This document shows, in pieces, positions 16,941 through 26,292 of a stretch of 64,000 nucleotides of DNA. The DNA lies in assembly GCF_001514235.1 (NCBI RefSeq), contig NZ_KQ948945.1, forward strand, positions 4,134 through 68,133, in the 5' to 3' direction. The translations under genes were made by a program, and so were the position numbers. Below the pieces are notes generated by a model that was not told where the DNA came from, made no database searches, and worked only from the letters and a program-made list of their open reading frames with translations. Positions within the stretch are counted from its first letter, which is position 1; each line of letters begins with the position of its first letter. The DNA is from Streptomyces caeruleatus (GTDB lineage Bacteria > Actinomycetota > Actinomycetes > Streptomycetales > Streptomycetaceae).

Positions 16941-18011
16941 ATGACGACCAACGGGGGCTTCGAGCCCGTCTTCTGCACCGTCGTACCGCCGCACGTCCTC
17001 GACAAACTGGCCCGGAACGACGACCCCGCACTCTCCGGTCCGGCTCGCCGGACCCTGATGCGCGACCACGAGCTGCGCGGCAGGCGCCGCGTGACGACCG
17101 AGTTCGCCCTCGCGGCCGCCCCGACGGCGAAGGCACCGTCGGACCAGCCGTTGCGCACCATCTACGACGCCGAGCACCGCACCGCCCTGCCCGGCACCAA
17201 GGTCCGCGGCGAGGGCGAGGACCCCGGCCAGGACGCCACGGTCAACCGCGCCTACGCCGGTCTCGGCGCCACCTTCGACCTCTTCCTCAAGGCGTACGCC
17301 CGCCACTCCATCGACGGCGACGGCCTGCCGCTGGACGCCACCGTCCACTACGACGAGAACTACAACAACGCCTTCTGGAACGGCGAGCAGATGGTGTTCG
17401 GCGACGGTGACGGCGAGATCTTCCTCGACTTCACCATCCCGATCGACGTCATCGGCCACGAGCTCACCCACGGCGTCACCCAGTACACGGCCAACCTGAC
17501 CTACTACGGCCAGCCCGGCGCGCTGAACGAGTCGATGTCGGATGTCTTCGGCGCCCTCATCAAGCAGTACACGCTCGGCCAGACCGCCGCCGAGGCCGAC
17601 TGGCTGATCGGCGCCGGGCTCCTCGCCCCGAGCGTCACCGGCAAGGCGCTGCGCTCCATGAAGGAGCCGGGCACCGCGTACGACGACGACGTCCTCGGCA
17701 AGGACCCGCAGCCCGCGACCATGGACGACTACGTCCGCACCGGCCGCGACAACGGCGGCGTCCACATCAACTCCGGCATCCCCAACCACGCCTTCTACCT
17801 GGCCGCAACCGCGCTCGGCGGCCACGCCTGGGAGAAGGCCGGGCAGGTCTGGTACGACGTCCTGACTGGCGGCGAGCTGTCGGACCGGGCCCTGTTCACG
17901 GACTTCGCGAAGCTCACCGTGAAGGCCGCGCGCGAGCGCTTCGGCGACGGCGGCGAGGAGCTCCAGGCCGTGGAGAAGGCTTGGGAACAGGTCGGGGTGC
18001 GGATCCTGTGA
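16941..18011 (+). CDS. Protealysin-like M4 metalloprotease
   Basis: A 356-residue thermolysin-family zinc protease with no signal peptide. The short N-terminal propeptide (about residues 1-50) contains the VPPHVL motif like the PPxxL element of protealysin precursors, and there is no FTP/PepSY propeptide as in secreted thermolysins. Zinc ligands are in HELTHG, with the third ligand Glu in ALNESMSD. The catalytic His region is in NGGVHINSGIPN. Start ATG 16941 follows AAAGG with 8-nt spacing. Protealysin-like proteases are usually intracellular or exported by unknown routes and self-activate. The next gene encodes a probable proteinaceous inhibitor, so the pair forms a protease-inhibitor operon. 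Confidence 0.92.
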   Translation: MTTNGGFEPVFCTVVPPHVLDKLARNDDPALSGPARRTLMRDHELRGRRRVTTEFALAAAPTAKAPSDQPLRTIYDAEHRTALPGTKVRGEGEDPGQDATVNRAYAGLGATFDLFLKAYARHSIDGDGLPLDATVHYDENYNNAFWNGEQMVFGDGDGEIFLDFTIPIDVIGHELTHGVTQYTANLTYYGQPGALNESMSDVFGALIKQYTLGQTAAEADWLIGAGLLAPSVTGKALRSMKEPGTAYDDDVLGKDPQPATMDDYVRTGRDNGGVHINSGIPNHAFYLAATALGGHAWEKAGQVWYDVLTGGELSDRALFTDFAKLTVKAARERFGDGGEELQAVEKAWEQVGVRIL

Positions 18012-18032
18012 GCCCGTACTAGACATTGACCC

Positions 18033-18299
18033 ATGCGTATTCAGGTACGGCGCACGGGTGGGTTCGCGGGCATCGAGCGGGACGCCGAGGTGGACACCTC
18101 GGGGCGCCCCGACGCCCAGGAGTGGCACGCCCTGGCCGAGAGCGCGCTCGCGTCCGGCCGGGGCACGCCCCCCGTCGGGGTCCCGGACGGCTTCAGCTAC
18201 CGGATCACCGTGGACGGCCGCACGGTGTACTGCGCGGATCCCCGGCTCACGGAGGAGCAGCGCAAGCTGATCAGCCGGGTACTGAAGGAAGGGGCGTAA
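18033..18299 (+). CDS. Emfourin-like inhibitor of protealysin-type proteases
   Basis: An 88-residue cytosolic protein starting 22 bp after the M4 protease. The N-terminal strand and turn MRIQVRRTGGFAGIER, followed by a VDTS segment and a helix EWHALAESAL, match what I recall of emfourin, the slow tight-binding inhibitor of protealysin from Serratia, which is likewise encoded next to its protease. The C-terminal half (YRITVDGRTVYCADP then a helix) completes a small alpha/beta fold. A TAGACA element just upstream of the ATG may give an additional promoter. The assignment rests on motif memory and gene adjacency. Confidence 0.75.
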   Translation: MRIQVRRTGGFAGIERDAEVDTSGRPDAQEWHALAESALASGRGTPPVGVPDGFSYRITVDGRTVYCADPRLTEEQRKLISRVLKEGA

Positions 18300-18320
18300 C
18301 TGGTTCTTCGCGCCTGCCCG

Positions 18321-18349
18321 TTGACTTCCGTTACCGCCGGTACGGATGA
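18321..18349 (+). promoter_or_regulatory. Candidate promoter for a leaderless beta-glucosidase transcript
   Basis: TTGACT (18321-18326), 17 bp, then GATGAT (18344-18349). Transcription would begin at about 18356-18358, directly at the ATG at 18358. No Shine-Dalgarno sequence precedes either possible ATG, which fits a leaderless mRNA. The -10 is weak. Confidence 0.35.
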
Positions 18350-18357
18350 TCCGGCGC

Positions 18358-19704
18358 ATGGCGATCGATGAGCGCGGTACGCAGAGTCCGATACCCCGGT
18401 TCCCGGCCGGCTTCCTGTGGGGCGTCTCGACGTCCGCCCACCAGATCGAGGGCGCCGTGGCCGAGCGCGAGCGGTCCGTGTGGGACGACTTCACGGCCGA
18501 GCCGGGCCGGGTGAAGGACGGCTCCACGGCCGAGGTGGCCTGCGACCACTACCACCGCTACCCCGAGGACGTGGCGCTCCTCGCCGACCTGGGCGTGGAC
18601 GCGTACCGCTTCTCGATCTCGTGGCCCCGCGTGAACACCCCGACCGGCCTCGACTTCTACGACCGGCTGGTCGACGAGCTGTGCGCGGCGGGCGTACGGC
18701 CGGTGCCGACGCTCTTCCACTGGGATCTGCCGGCCGGTCTTGACTGGCTCGACCGGGACACGGCCGACCGTTTCGCCGCGTACGTGTCCGTGGTCGCCGA
18801 GCGGCTGGGCGACCGCGTCGGCAAGTGGATCACGATCAACGAACCCGCCGAACACACCCTCCTGGGCCACGCCCTCGGCACCCACGCCCCGGGCCGCAAG
18901 CTCCTCTTCGACGCCCTCCCCGTCGCCCACCACCAGTTGCTGGCCCACGGCCGGGCCGTACAGGCCCTGCGCGCGGCCGGCGCGACGGACGTCGGCATCG
19001 CCAACTCGCACGGCCCGACCTGGCCGGCCTCCCAGGAACAGGCGGACCTGGAGGCGGCGGGCTTCTACGACCTGCTGCTCAACCGGCTGTTCGCCGACCC
19101 GCTGCTGCTGGGCGCGTACCCGGACGGCATCGGCGAGTTGATGCCCGGGGACGTCGAAGCGGACCTGAAGGTGATCTCGGAATCCCTCGACTTCTACGGC
19201 GTCAACTACTACGCGCCGACCCGGGTGGGCGCCCCGCAGGGCACCGAGATCGAGTTCGGCGGGGTGCGCATGCCGGCCGAACTGCCCTTCTCGGTCCAGG
19301 AGATCGAGGGCGTGCCGACGACGGACTTCGGCTGGCCGGTGGTTCCCGAGGGCCTGACGGAGTTGCTCACCGGCTTCCGCGACCGCTACGGCGACCGGCT
19401 CCCGCCGATCGTCATCACCGAGAACGGCTGCTCGTACGAGGGCGTCGACGACCAGGAGCGGATCGCCTACCTGGACGGCCACATCCGGGCCCTGCACCGG
19501 GCGGTGGAGGCGGGCGTGGACGTACGCGGGTACTTCGTGTGGTCGCTGCTCGACAACTTCGAGTGGGCGGAGGGATACGCGCGGCGGTTCGGGCTCGTGC
19601 ACGTGGACTTCGAGGACGCGGCGACGCTGACGCGGACGCCCAAGGCGTCGTACGGCTGGCTGCGGGACGTGCTACGGGCCCAGGTGCTGCGGGCCCGGGG
19701 GTGA
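18358..19704 (+). CDS. Family 1 beta-glucosidase
   Basis: A 448-residue cytoplasmic GH1 retaining glycosidase. The acid/base Glu is in INEP (about residue 165) and the nucleophile Glu in ITENG (about 352). The N-terminal family signature FLWGVSTSAHQIEG and the late WSLLDNFEWAEGY are intact. It hydrolyses beta-glucosides such as cellobiose taken up by the cell. ATG 18358 is preferred because a possible leaderless promoter ends there; ATG 18346 adds four residues. The stop overlaps the GTG of the sugar MFS transporter gene, so uptake and hydrolysis are coupled. Confidence 0.94.
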   Translation: MAIDERGTQSPIPRFPAGFLWGVSTSAHQIEGAVAERERSVWDDFTAEPGRVKDGSTAEVACDHYHRYPEDVALLADLGVDAYRFSISWPRVNTPTGLDFYDRLVDELCAAGVRPVPTLFHWDLPAGLDWLDRDTADRFAAYVSVVAERLGDRVGKWITINEPAEHTLLGHALGTHAPGRKLLFDALPVAHHQLLAHGRAVQALRAAGATDVGIANSHGPTWPASQEQADLEAAGFYDLLLNRLFADPLLLGAYPDGIGELMPGDVEADLKVISESLDFYGVNYYAPTRVGAPQGTEIEFGGVRMPAELPFSVQEIEGVPTTDFGWPVVPEGLTELLTGFRDRYGDRLPPIVITENGCSYEGVDDQERIAYLDGHIRALHRAVEAGVDVRGYFVWSLLDNFEWAEGYARRFGLVHVDFEDAATLTRTPKASYGWLRDVLRAQVLRARG

Positions 19705-20942
19705 AGGCCGACGCCCTGGCCGATCCCACGGAGCGGGTCGGCCGGGGGTGGACGGCGGCGCTGTCGCTGGCCAACGTGGCGATCTGGGTGGGCTGGTACG
19801 GCCCGCTGCAGATCCTGCTGGCCCGGCAGGCGGAGGACTTCGCGCCCGGCACCGGGATGTCGAAGGAGACGCTGCTGGCGTGGGTGACCGGCGTCGGCGC
19901 GGCGGTGTCGCTGGCGGCGAACCCGTTCTTCGGCGCGCTGTCGGACCGCACCGCGGCCCGCTGGGACCGTCGTACGCCCTGGATCGTGGCCGGTGCGGCG
20001 GGCGGCGCGCTGTCGTTGCTGCTGCTCGCCGGGGCGGGCGGGCTGTGGGCGATGGCGGTCGGCTGGTGCCTGGTGCAGCTGACCCTGAACGCGGCCTTCG
20101 CGGCGGTGACGGCGGCGGTGCCGGACCGGGTGCCGCGGCTCCAACGGGGCTCGGTGGGCGGCTGGTTGGGGGCGGCGCAGATCCTTGGGGCGGTCGTCGG
20201 CACGGGCCTGGCGACGGCGGCCGGCGGGATCGCGGCGGGGTACGTGGCGTGCGCGGTGTTCACGGCGGCGGGGGTGCTGCCGTACGTGCTGCGGTACCGC
20301 GACCTGCGGCTCGGGGCCGCGGAGCGTCCGGCGTGGTCCTGGGGTGCCTTCGCGCGCGGCTTCTGGCTGAGCCCGCGCCGCTACCCGGACTTCGGCTGGG
20401 CCTGGCTGACCCGCTTCCTGATCAACCTCAGCAACGCGCTGGTGCTTCTCTATCTGCTGTATTACCTGCGGGACCGCCTCCACCACGAGGACCCCGAGCA
20501 GGGCGTGCTGATCCTCACCGCCGTGGACACCGTGGCACTGCTGGCCACGGTCGTGGTCGGCGGGGTCTGGTCGGACCGCGTGGGCCGCCGCAAGCCCTTC
20601 GTGAGGTGGTCCGGGGTGCTGATGGCGGCGGCCACGGCCCTGCTGGCCGGCTGGCAGACCTGGACGGGCGCGATCGTCGTGGCGGCGTTGCTGGGCGTGG
20701 CCCTGGGGGTGTTCATGTCGGTCGACTTCGCGCTGATGACGGACGTCCTGCCCACGGCGCGGGACCGGGGCAAGGACCTGGGCGTCATCAACGTGGCCAA
20801 CGCCCTGCCCCAGGTCGCGGCACCCGCCCTCGCCGCACCGATCGTCACCCACCTGGGCGGCTACCGGATGCTGTACCTGGTGGCGGCGGCGGTGGGGCTG
20901 GCCGGGGCGGTGCTGGTGGGGCGGATCAGGGGTGTGGACTAG
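19701..20942 (+). CDS. MFS transporter, glycoside-pentoside-hexuronide-like
   Basis: A 413-residue major-facilitator protein with about 12 membrane helices. The cytoplasmic loop after helix two (GALSDRTAARWDRRTPWI) and the second-half loop (GGVWSDRVGRRKPFVRW) carry the MFS motif. SDRT--RWGRRRPW is typical of sugar symporters that accompany glycosidases. Start GTG 19701 overlaps the beta-glucosidase stop by GTGA. The inferred role is uptake of a beta-glucoside or oligosaccharide for the upstream enzyme. Confidence 0.9.
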   Translation: MKADALADPTERVGRGWTAALSLANVAIWVGWYGPLQILLARQAEDFAPGTGMSKETLLAWVTGVGAAVSLAANPFFGALSDRTAARWDRRTPWIVAGAAGGALSLLLLAGAGGLWAMAVGWCLVQLTLNAAFAAVTAAVPDRVPRLQRGSVGGWLGAAQILGAVVGTGLATAAGGIAAGYVACAVFTAAGVLPYVLRYRDLRLGAAERPAWSWGAFARGFWLSPRRYPDFGWAWLTRFLINLSNALVLLYLLYYLRDRLHHEDPEQGVLILTAVDTVALLATVVVGGVWSDRVGRRKPFVRWSGVLMAAATALLAGWQTWTGAIVVAALLGVALGVFMSVDFALMTDVLPTARDRGKDLGVINVANALPQVAAPALAAPIVTHLGGYRMLYLVAAAVGLAGAVLVGRIRGVD

Positions 20943-20990
20943 GGCGTGTTGCCCTGGGGGCTGGGGCGGGCGGGCCGGGCGGTGATCAGC

Positions 20991-21386
20991 TCAGCATTCG
21001 CGGCCCCACCGTGCGCTGTGCAGGGTGACGGGGCCCTCGAAGGTCACCATGTTGGTGTCGTTCGGGTAGTGCAGGCACCCCTTGAAGTTGCCACCGTTCT
21101 CCGGCGTGGTGGTGAGGTTGTACCAGATGTGGTCGGCACCCGGCTGGCGCACACCGTTGTTGACGATGGTCACCCCGTTTTCCGAGCGCAGGTCGTACAG
21201 ATTCCCCTTCGACTTCCACGTCGGCTTGCCCGACGCCGTGTCGTTGTTCCACACGCAGACGTATTCCCTGGGGCAGTCCGCCGGGGCGGCCGTCGCCGGC
21301 GGCGCCGCTGCCACACCCATGGCGCCCATCATCAGCACTGCCGCCACACCCATGCCGGCCTTCTCGCGCAACCGTGCCTTCACCAT
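20991..21386 (-). CDS. Secreted small protein, peptidase inhibitor I36-like
   Basis: A 131-residue exported protein. Residues 1-34 are a signal peptide (KARLREKAG, a hydrophobic core, cleavage near ATAAPA). The mature 97 residues have four Cys, Trp-Asn clusters (CVWNN, IWYNL) and a beta-sandwich-like pattern found in the Streptomyces I36 (SMPI) family of metalloprotease inhibitors and related beta/gamma-crystallin-like secreted proteins. Start ATG 21386 has GGAGGGG about 4 nt upstream. Actual inhibitory activity is unproven. It is convergent with the MFS gene and stands alone. Confidence 0.75.
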   Translation of the reverse strand: MVKARLREKAGMGVAAVLMMGAMGVAAAPPATAAPADCPREYVCVWNNDTASGKPTWKSKGNLYDLRSENGVTIVNNGVRQPGADHIWYNLTTTPENGGNFKGCLHYPNDTNMVTFEGPVTLHSARWGREC

Positions 21387-21509
21387 GTCGCCCCTCCGTT
21401 TCCGGTCACTCGGGGCAGCCCTGGTCAGTTGGGCCGCCCCCGAGTGACCCAGCATCGCGCGTGGTTCAGGGCACCGGTCCCTGACATCTGTCAGGCAACC
21501 GGAGGCCGG

Positions 21510-22364
21510 TCACAGCGCTCCGGCCTCCCGGGCCGCGTAGACCGACGGGTACAGCGGGCGGTAGCCGAGCTCCCGGCGGATACGGACAGTGGAGGTGATC
21601 ACGTGCCACGGGTCGGGATCCGTACGGTCGTACAGCTCAGCCGGGACGTCGACGCCGTTGAGCTGGTGCAACTCGACCGCCGTGACGGGGGCGTCGTCGG
21701 CGATGTTGTAGACGCGGCCCGCGATGCCCGGCGCGTGCAGGATGCGCAGCAGCGCCTGGGCGACGTCCGCGTGATGGCCCATCTGGAGCCGTTGCGTGGC
21801 CGCCCAGTGCCGGGCCCACATCAGCGACTGGGCGAGATGCGGATCGCCCTCGCCGTAGACGAAGGGCAGCCGCCCGACGCGTACGTCCATGCCCTCCAGC
21901 GCGAGCAACTCCCGCTCGGCCGCCGCCTTGGACTCCGGGTAGGCACCCCACATCGGCCCGCCGGGCCGGCTCTCGTCGTCCTCGGTGAGCGGGCGGCCGC
22001 GTCCGGTGCCGTACACCAGCCCCGTACTGACCTGCACGAACCGCTGTACGCCGGAGGCCTGCGCGGCCCGGCCCAACTCGACGGCCGCGTCCCGGTTGAC
22101 CGCCCAGGCCTCCTCGTCGGGCACGCCCCGGAAGGACGCGGCGACGTTCACGACGGCGTCGACCCCGGCGACCGCCTTGCCGAGCGCCTCCGCGTCCCGC
22201 AGGTCGCCGACGACGACCTCGGCGCCCAGTTCCGCGTACGGCTCGCCCCGCGCCGCGTCCCGGACCAGCACCCTGACCTTCTCCCCCGCCCTGGCCTGTG
22301 CCAGCAGCCTCGGCACGAAGCGCCGGCCGACCTGTCCTGTCGTACCCGTCACCAACGTCAGCAT
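21510..22364 (-). CDS. NAD(P)-dependent epimerase/dehydratase family protein
   Basis: A 284-residue extended short-chain dehydrogenase with a Rossmann fold. The nucleotide motif TGTTGQVG lies at residues 7-14, an acidic residue after beta2-beta3 in VVGDLRD, and the YxxxK catalytic pair is YPESKAAAE (about residue 137). The substrate is unknown; similar proteins act as sugar-nucleotide or ketone reductases. It is divergent from an XRE regulator with a dyad at 22422-22460 between them, a common Streptomyces regulator/target arrangement. Confidence 0.85.
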   Translation of the reverse strand: MLTLVTGTTGQVGRRFVPRLLAQARAGEKVRVLVRDAARGEPYAELGAEVVVGDLRDAEALGKAVAGVDAVVNVAASFRGVPDEEAWAVNRDAAVELGRAAQASGVQRFVQVSTGLVYGTGRGRPLTEDDESRPGGPMWGAYPESKAAAERELLALEGMDVRVGRLPFVYGEGDPHLAQSLMWARHWAATQRLQMGHHADVAQALLRILHAPGIAGRVYNIADDAPVTAVELHQLNGVDVPAELYDRTDPDPWHVITSTVRIRRELGYRPLYPSVYAAREAGAL

Positions 22365-22421
22365 GTCCTGCTCCTCTCGTCACCGACCACCCTCGGACGG
22401 GGCCGGGGAGAGCGGGAGAGA

Positions 22422-22460
22422 CCCGTTGATCAGGGGATCGGCAGTCCCTGGATAACCGGG
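22422..22460. promoter_or_regulatory. Candidate operator between SDR and XRE genes
   Basis: An imperfect dyad: left arm CCCGTTGATCAGGG (22422-22435) against right arm CCCTGGATAACCGGG (22446-22460), separated by 10 bp, lying just upstream of the XRE start. It probably binds the XRE regulator itself; this is inferred from position only. Confidence 0.4.
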
Positions 22461-22483
22461 GCGTGCTGCCGCAGGCTGGAGAG

Positions 22484-23392
22484 GTGAACCGAGCCGAACT
22501 CGCCGACTTCCTGCGCCGTGGCCGCGCCCGGCTGACCCCGTCGGACGTGGGCCTGACGCCGGGCACCCGGCGTCGCACGCCCGGTCTGCGCCGCGAGGAG
22601 GTGGCGCAGCTGGCGGGCATGTCGGTGGACTACTACACCCGCCTCGAACAGTCCCGGGGCCCGCGCCCGTCCCGCCAGATGCTGACGGCACTGGCCCGCG
22701 CGCTGCGCCTGACCGACGTCGAGCAGGACCACCTCTTCCACCTGGCCGGCGAGGAGCCCCCGCGGCGCGAGACGGCGTCGGCGCATGTCCGCCCGGGGCT
22801 GCTGCTGATCCTGGACCGGCTGCACGACACCCCGGCGCAGGTGGTGAACGACTGCGGCGAGGTACTGGCCCAGAACGCGATGGCGAAGGCCCTGGTCGGC
22901 GACGTGATGTCCCGCCCGCGCCGCGAGCGCAACCTGACCCGTCTCTTCTTCCTGGACCCGACCGCGCGCACCCTCTTCCCGCAGGAGGACCTCGCCGGCC
23001 ACGCACGTGCCCACGTCGCCACCCTGCGCGCGGTGGCCGCGGCCCGCCCCGACGACCCCGAACCGGCCTCGCTGGTCGCCGAACTACGGGCATCCAGCGA
23101 GGAGTTCGCCCGCCTCTGGGACGAACACGAGGTGTCCCAGCGCAACAGAGCGACGAAACGCTTCGTCCACCCCGTCGTCGGCCTCCTGGAACTGGACTGC
23201 GAGGTCATGGTCAGCCACGAGCACCACCACCTCCTGGTCGTCCACACCGCCCGCCCGGGCACGGAGGCCTACGAGCGCCTGCAACTGCTGCGCGTGGTGG
23301 GCCTTCAGGACATGACCCCGAATTCAGCCCCTCCGGCGAAATCAGCCCCTCCGGCGTTTGAGGAGCGGGGGTCCGGGGGCTGGCCCCCGTAA
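22484..23392 (+). CDS. XRE-family regulator with MmyB-like ligand domain
   Basis: A 302-residue regulator. The N-terminal helix-turn-helix (about residues 5-75) carries the subfamily signature RRRTPGLRREEVAQLAG and YYTRLEQSRGPRPS. The MmyB-like domain follows (about 105-275; such domains bind fatty-acid-like ligands in some members). GTG 22484 matches the usual MNRAELADFL start; GTG 22463 would add seven residues. The last roughly 20 residues (from SAPPAKSAPPAFEERG) are not family-like and are encoded by an intergenic dispersed repeat (23325-23368), so the original stop appears to have been lost to repeat insertion. The likely target is the divergent SDR gene. Confidence 0.9.
   Translation: MNRAELADFLRRGRARLTPSDVGLTPGTRRRTPGLRREEVAQLAGMSVDYYTRLEQSRGPRPSRQMLTALARALRLTDVEQDHLFHLAGEEPPRRETASAHVRPGLLLILDRLHDTPAQVVNDCGEVLAQNAMAKALVGDVMSRPRRERNLTRLFFLDPTARTLFPQEDLAGHARAHVATLRAVAAARPDDPEPASLVAELRASSEEFARLWDEHEVSQRNRATKRFVHPVVGLLELDCEVMVSHEHHHLLVVHTARPGTEAYERLQLLRVVGLQDMTPNSAPPAKSAPPAFEERGSGGWPP
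23325..23368. repeat. Dispersed repeat family B, one partial and one full copy
   Basis: CAGCCCCTCCGGCG occurs at 23325 and again at 23343, where it continues into TTTGAGGAGCGGGG. It is related to three copies in the 33.4-33.6 kb spacer (CAGCCCGTCCGGCGTTTGAG type). Here it lies inside the 3' end of the XRE gene and supplies its last codons and stop. Confidence 0.75.
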
Positions 23393-23455
23393 GGCCGGGG
23401 TCGAAGGGGCGGCGCCCCTGGGGATGGGAGGGCAGGGGCGGCGGGGGCGAGAACC
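23391..23455. repeat. Dispersed repeat family C, copy downstream of era
   Basis: A GC-rich element immediately after the era stop. Its reverse complement (TCTCGCCCCCGCCGCCCCT, then CCCATCCCCAGGGGC, then CCGCCCCTTCGACCCC) matches 33256-33318 with only about four differences over 60 bp. A third, inverted copy lies at 33617-33672. CCCCAGGGGC is self-complementary, so a hairpin and a transcription-termination role for era are plausible. Confidence 0.75.
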
Positions 23456-24406
23456 CTAGAAGCCAAGCTTCCGCAGCTGCCGGGGATCCCGCTGCCAGTC
23501 CTTGGCCACCTTCACATGCAGGTCCAGAAAGACCGGCGTCCCCAGCAGCGCCTCGATCTGCTTGCGGGACTTGATACCGACGTCCTTCAGACGCTTGCCC
23601 TTGGGCCCGATGATGATGCCCTTCTGACTGGGACGCTCGATGTAGACGAAGGCGTGGATGTCCAGCAGGGGCTTGTCGGCGGGCCGGTCCTCACGGGGAA
23701 GCATCTCCTCGACCACGACGGCGATGGAGTGCGGCAGCTCGTCACGGACGCCCTCCAGCGCGGCCTCACGGATCAGCTCGGCGATCATGACCTGCTCGGG
23801 CTCGTCGGTGAGGTCACCCTCGGGGTAGAGGGCGGGCCCCTCCGGCAGCAACGGGACGAGCAGGTCGGCCAGCAGACCCACCTGCTTGTCGCCCACCGCC
23901 GACACGGGGACGATCTCGGCCCACTCGAAGCCGAGTTCCTTGCCGAGCTGGTCGATCGCGATGAGCTGTTCGGCGAGCGCCTTGCTGTCCACGAGGTCGG
24001 TCTTCGTGACGATCGCGATCTTCGGCGTCTTCTTGATCGACGCGAGTTCCTTCGCGATGAAGCGGTCACCGGGACCGAGCTTCTCGTTCGCCGGCAGACA
24101 GAAGCCGATCACGTCGACTTCGGCCCAGGTCGTCCGGACGACGTCGTTGAGCCGCTCGCCCAGCAGCGTGCGCGGCTTGTGCAGACCGGGGGTGTCGACC
24201 AGGATCAGCTGGGCGTCCTCCCGGTGCACGATCCCGCGCACGGTGTGCCGCGTCGTCTGCGGCTGGTTCGCGGTGATCGCCACCTTCTGGCCGACCAGAG
24301 CATTCGTCAGCGTGGACTTGCCCGCGTTGGGGCGGCCCACGAAGCAGGCGAAGCCGGCGCGATGGGGCGCCTCGGACGGCTCGGATGACTTACTGCGAAC
24401 GCTCAT
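23456..24406 (-). CDS. era: GTPase Era
   Basis: A 316-residue essential GTPase that binds the 3' end of 16S rRNA and assists 30S assembly. G1 is GRPNAGKS (about residue 25), G2 the TTRH region, G3 DTPGLHKP and G4 TKTD. The C-terminal KH domain (about 225-310) has IIGPKGKRLKDVG. ATG 24406 is preferred, with GGGAG 10 nt upstream; ATG 24415 is an alternative. In most actinobacteria era follows phoH-ybeY-corC-(cytidine deaminase-like). Here those four genes are at 27170-33246 on the other strand, so era has been moved and inverted. Confidence 0.97.
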   Translation of the reverse strand: MSVRSKSSEPSEAPHRAGFACFVGRPNAGKSTLTNALVGQKVAITANQPQTTRHTVRGIVHREDAQLILVDTPGLHKPRTLLGERLNDVVRTTWAEVDVIGFCLPANEKLGPGDRFIAKELASIKKTPKIAIVTKTDLVDSKALAEQLIAIDQLGKELGFEWAEIVPVSAVGDKQVGLLADLLVPLLPEGPALYPEGDLTDEPEQVMIAELIREAALEGVRDELPHSIAVVVEEMLPREDRPADKPLLDIHAFVYIERPSQKGIIIGPKGKRLKDVGIKSRKQIEALLGTPVFLDLHVKVAKDWQRDPRQLRKLGF

Positions 24407-24468
24407 GGCGCCCATTCTCCCTGATCCACAGAGCCCGGCCGCACACGCGCCCGACCGCGGCCCGCCCG

Positions 24469-24533
24469 GTGAGCTTCCGGAAACCCCCGCGCAACGAAAC
24501 GTCACCGAAACACACCCGTACGCGGCCGGAAAC
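24469..24533 (+). promoter_or_regulatory. GlnR-box-like array upstream of amtB
   Basis: Four GAAAC boxes start at 24480, 24496, 24507 and 24529. GTGAG-N6-GAAAC (24469-24484) matches one GlnR a/b-site pair. GAAAC-N6-GAAAC-N6-GTACG-N6-GAAAC (24496-24533) keeps the exact 11-bp period of the two-pair consensus gTnAC-N6-GAAAC-N6-gTnAC-N6-GAAAC. GlnR is the Streptomyces OmpR-type activator of nitrogen-assimilation genes, including amtB. The array ends 47 bp before the amtB start, a sensible activator distance. Confidence 0.65.
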
Positions 24534-24580
24534 GCTAACCGGTGAATCTCTGACGAGCCCTCGCACCGTTGGAGACGACC

Positions 24581-25896
<1,316 letters not shown>

Positions 25897-25900
<4 letters not shown>

Positions 25901-26235
25901 AGCTGATCACCGCGATCGTCAAGCCCTACCGGCTCGACGAGGTCAAGACCGCCCTCCAGGAAATCGGCGTGCACGGTCTGACCGTGACCGAGGCGAGCGG
26001 CTACGGCCGTCAGCGCGGCCACACCGAGGTGTACCGGGGCGCGGAGTACCAGGTCGACCTGGTGCCGAAGGTACGGATCGAGGTCGTCGTCGACGACGCG
26101 GCGGCCGACGACGTCATCGACGCCATCGTGAAGGCCGCCCAGACCGGCAAGATCGGCGACGGCAAGGTCTGGGCGCTGCCGGTCGACACGGTCGTACGGG
26201 TCCGGACGGGCGAGCGCGGCCCCGACGCGCTGTAG
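25897..26235 (+). CDS. glnK: PII nitrogen regulatory protein (GlnK/GlnB)
   Basis: A 112-residue trimeric PII signal protein that would bind and block AmtB when nitrogen is plentiful. The T-loop (about residues 37-55) includes Tyr51 in RGAEYQVD, the residue that is uridylylated or, in Streptomyces, adenylylated. The PII signature TGKIGDGKVW is complete. ATGA overlap with amtB makes the pair translationally coupled. No glnD follows, so modification would depend on GlnD encoded elsewhere. Confidence 0.95.
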
Positions 26236-26292
26236 AGCCGTAGCGGCGCCGGGACCGCGCCCGTTCCTCGGTACGTCAATACGTCACGCAGG

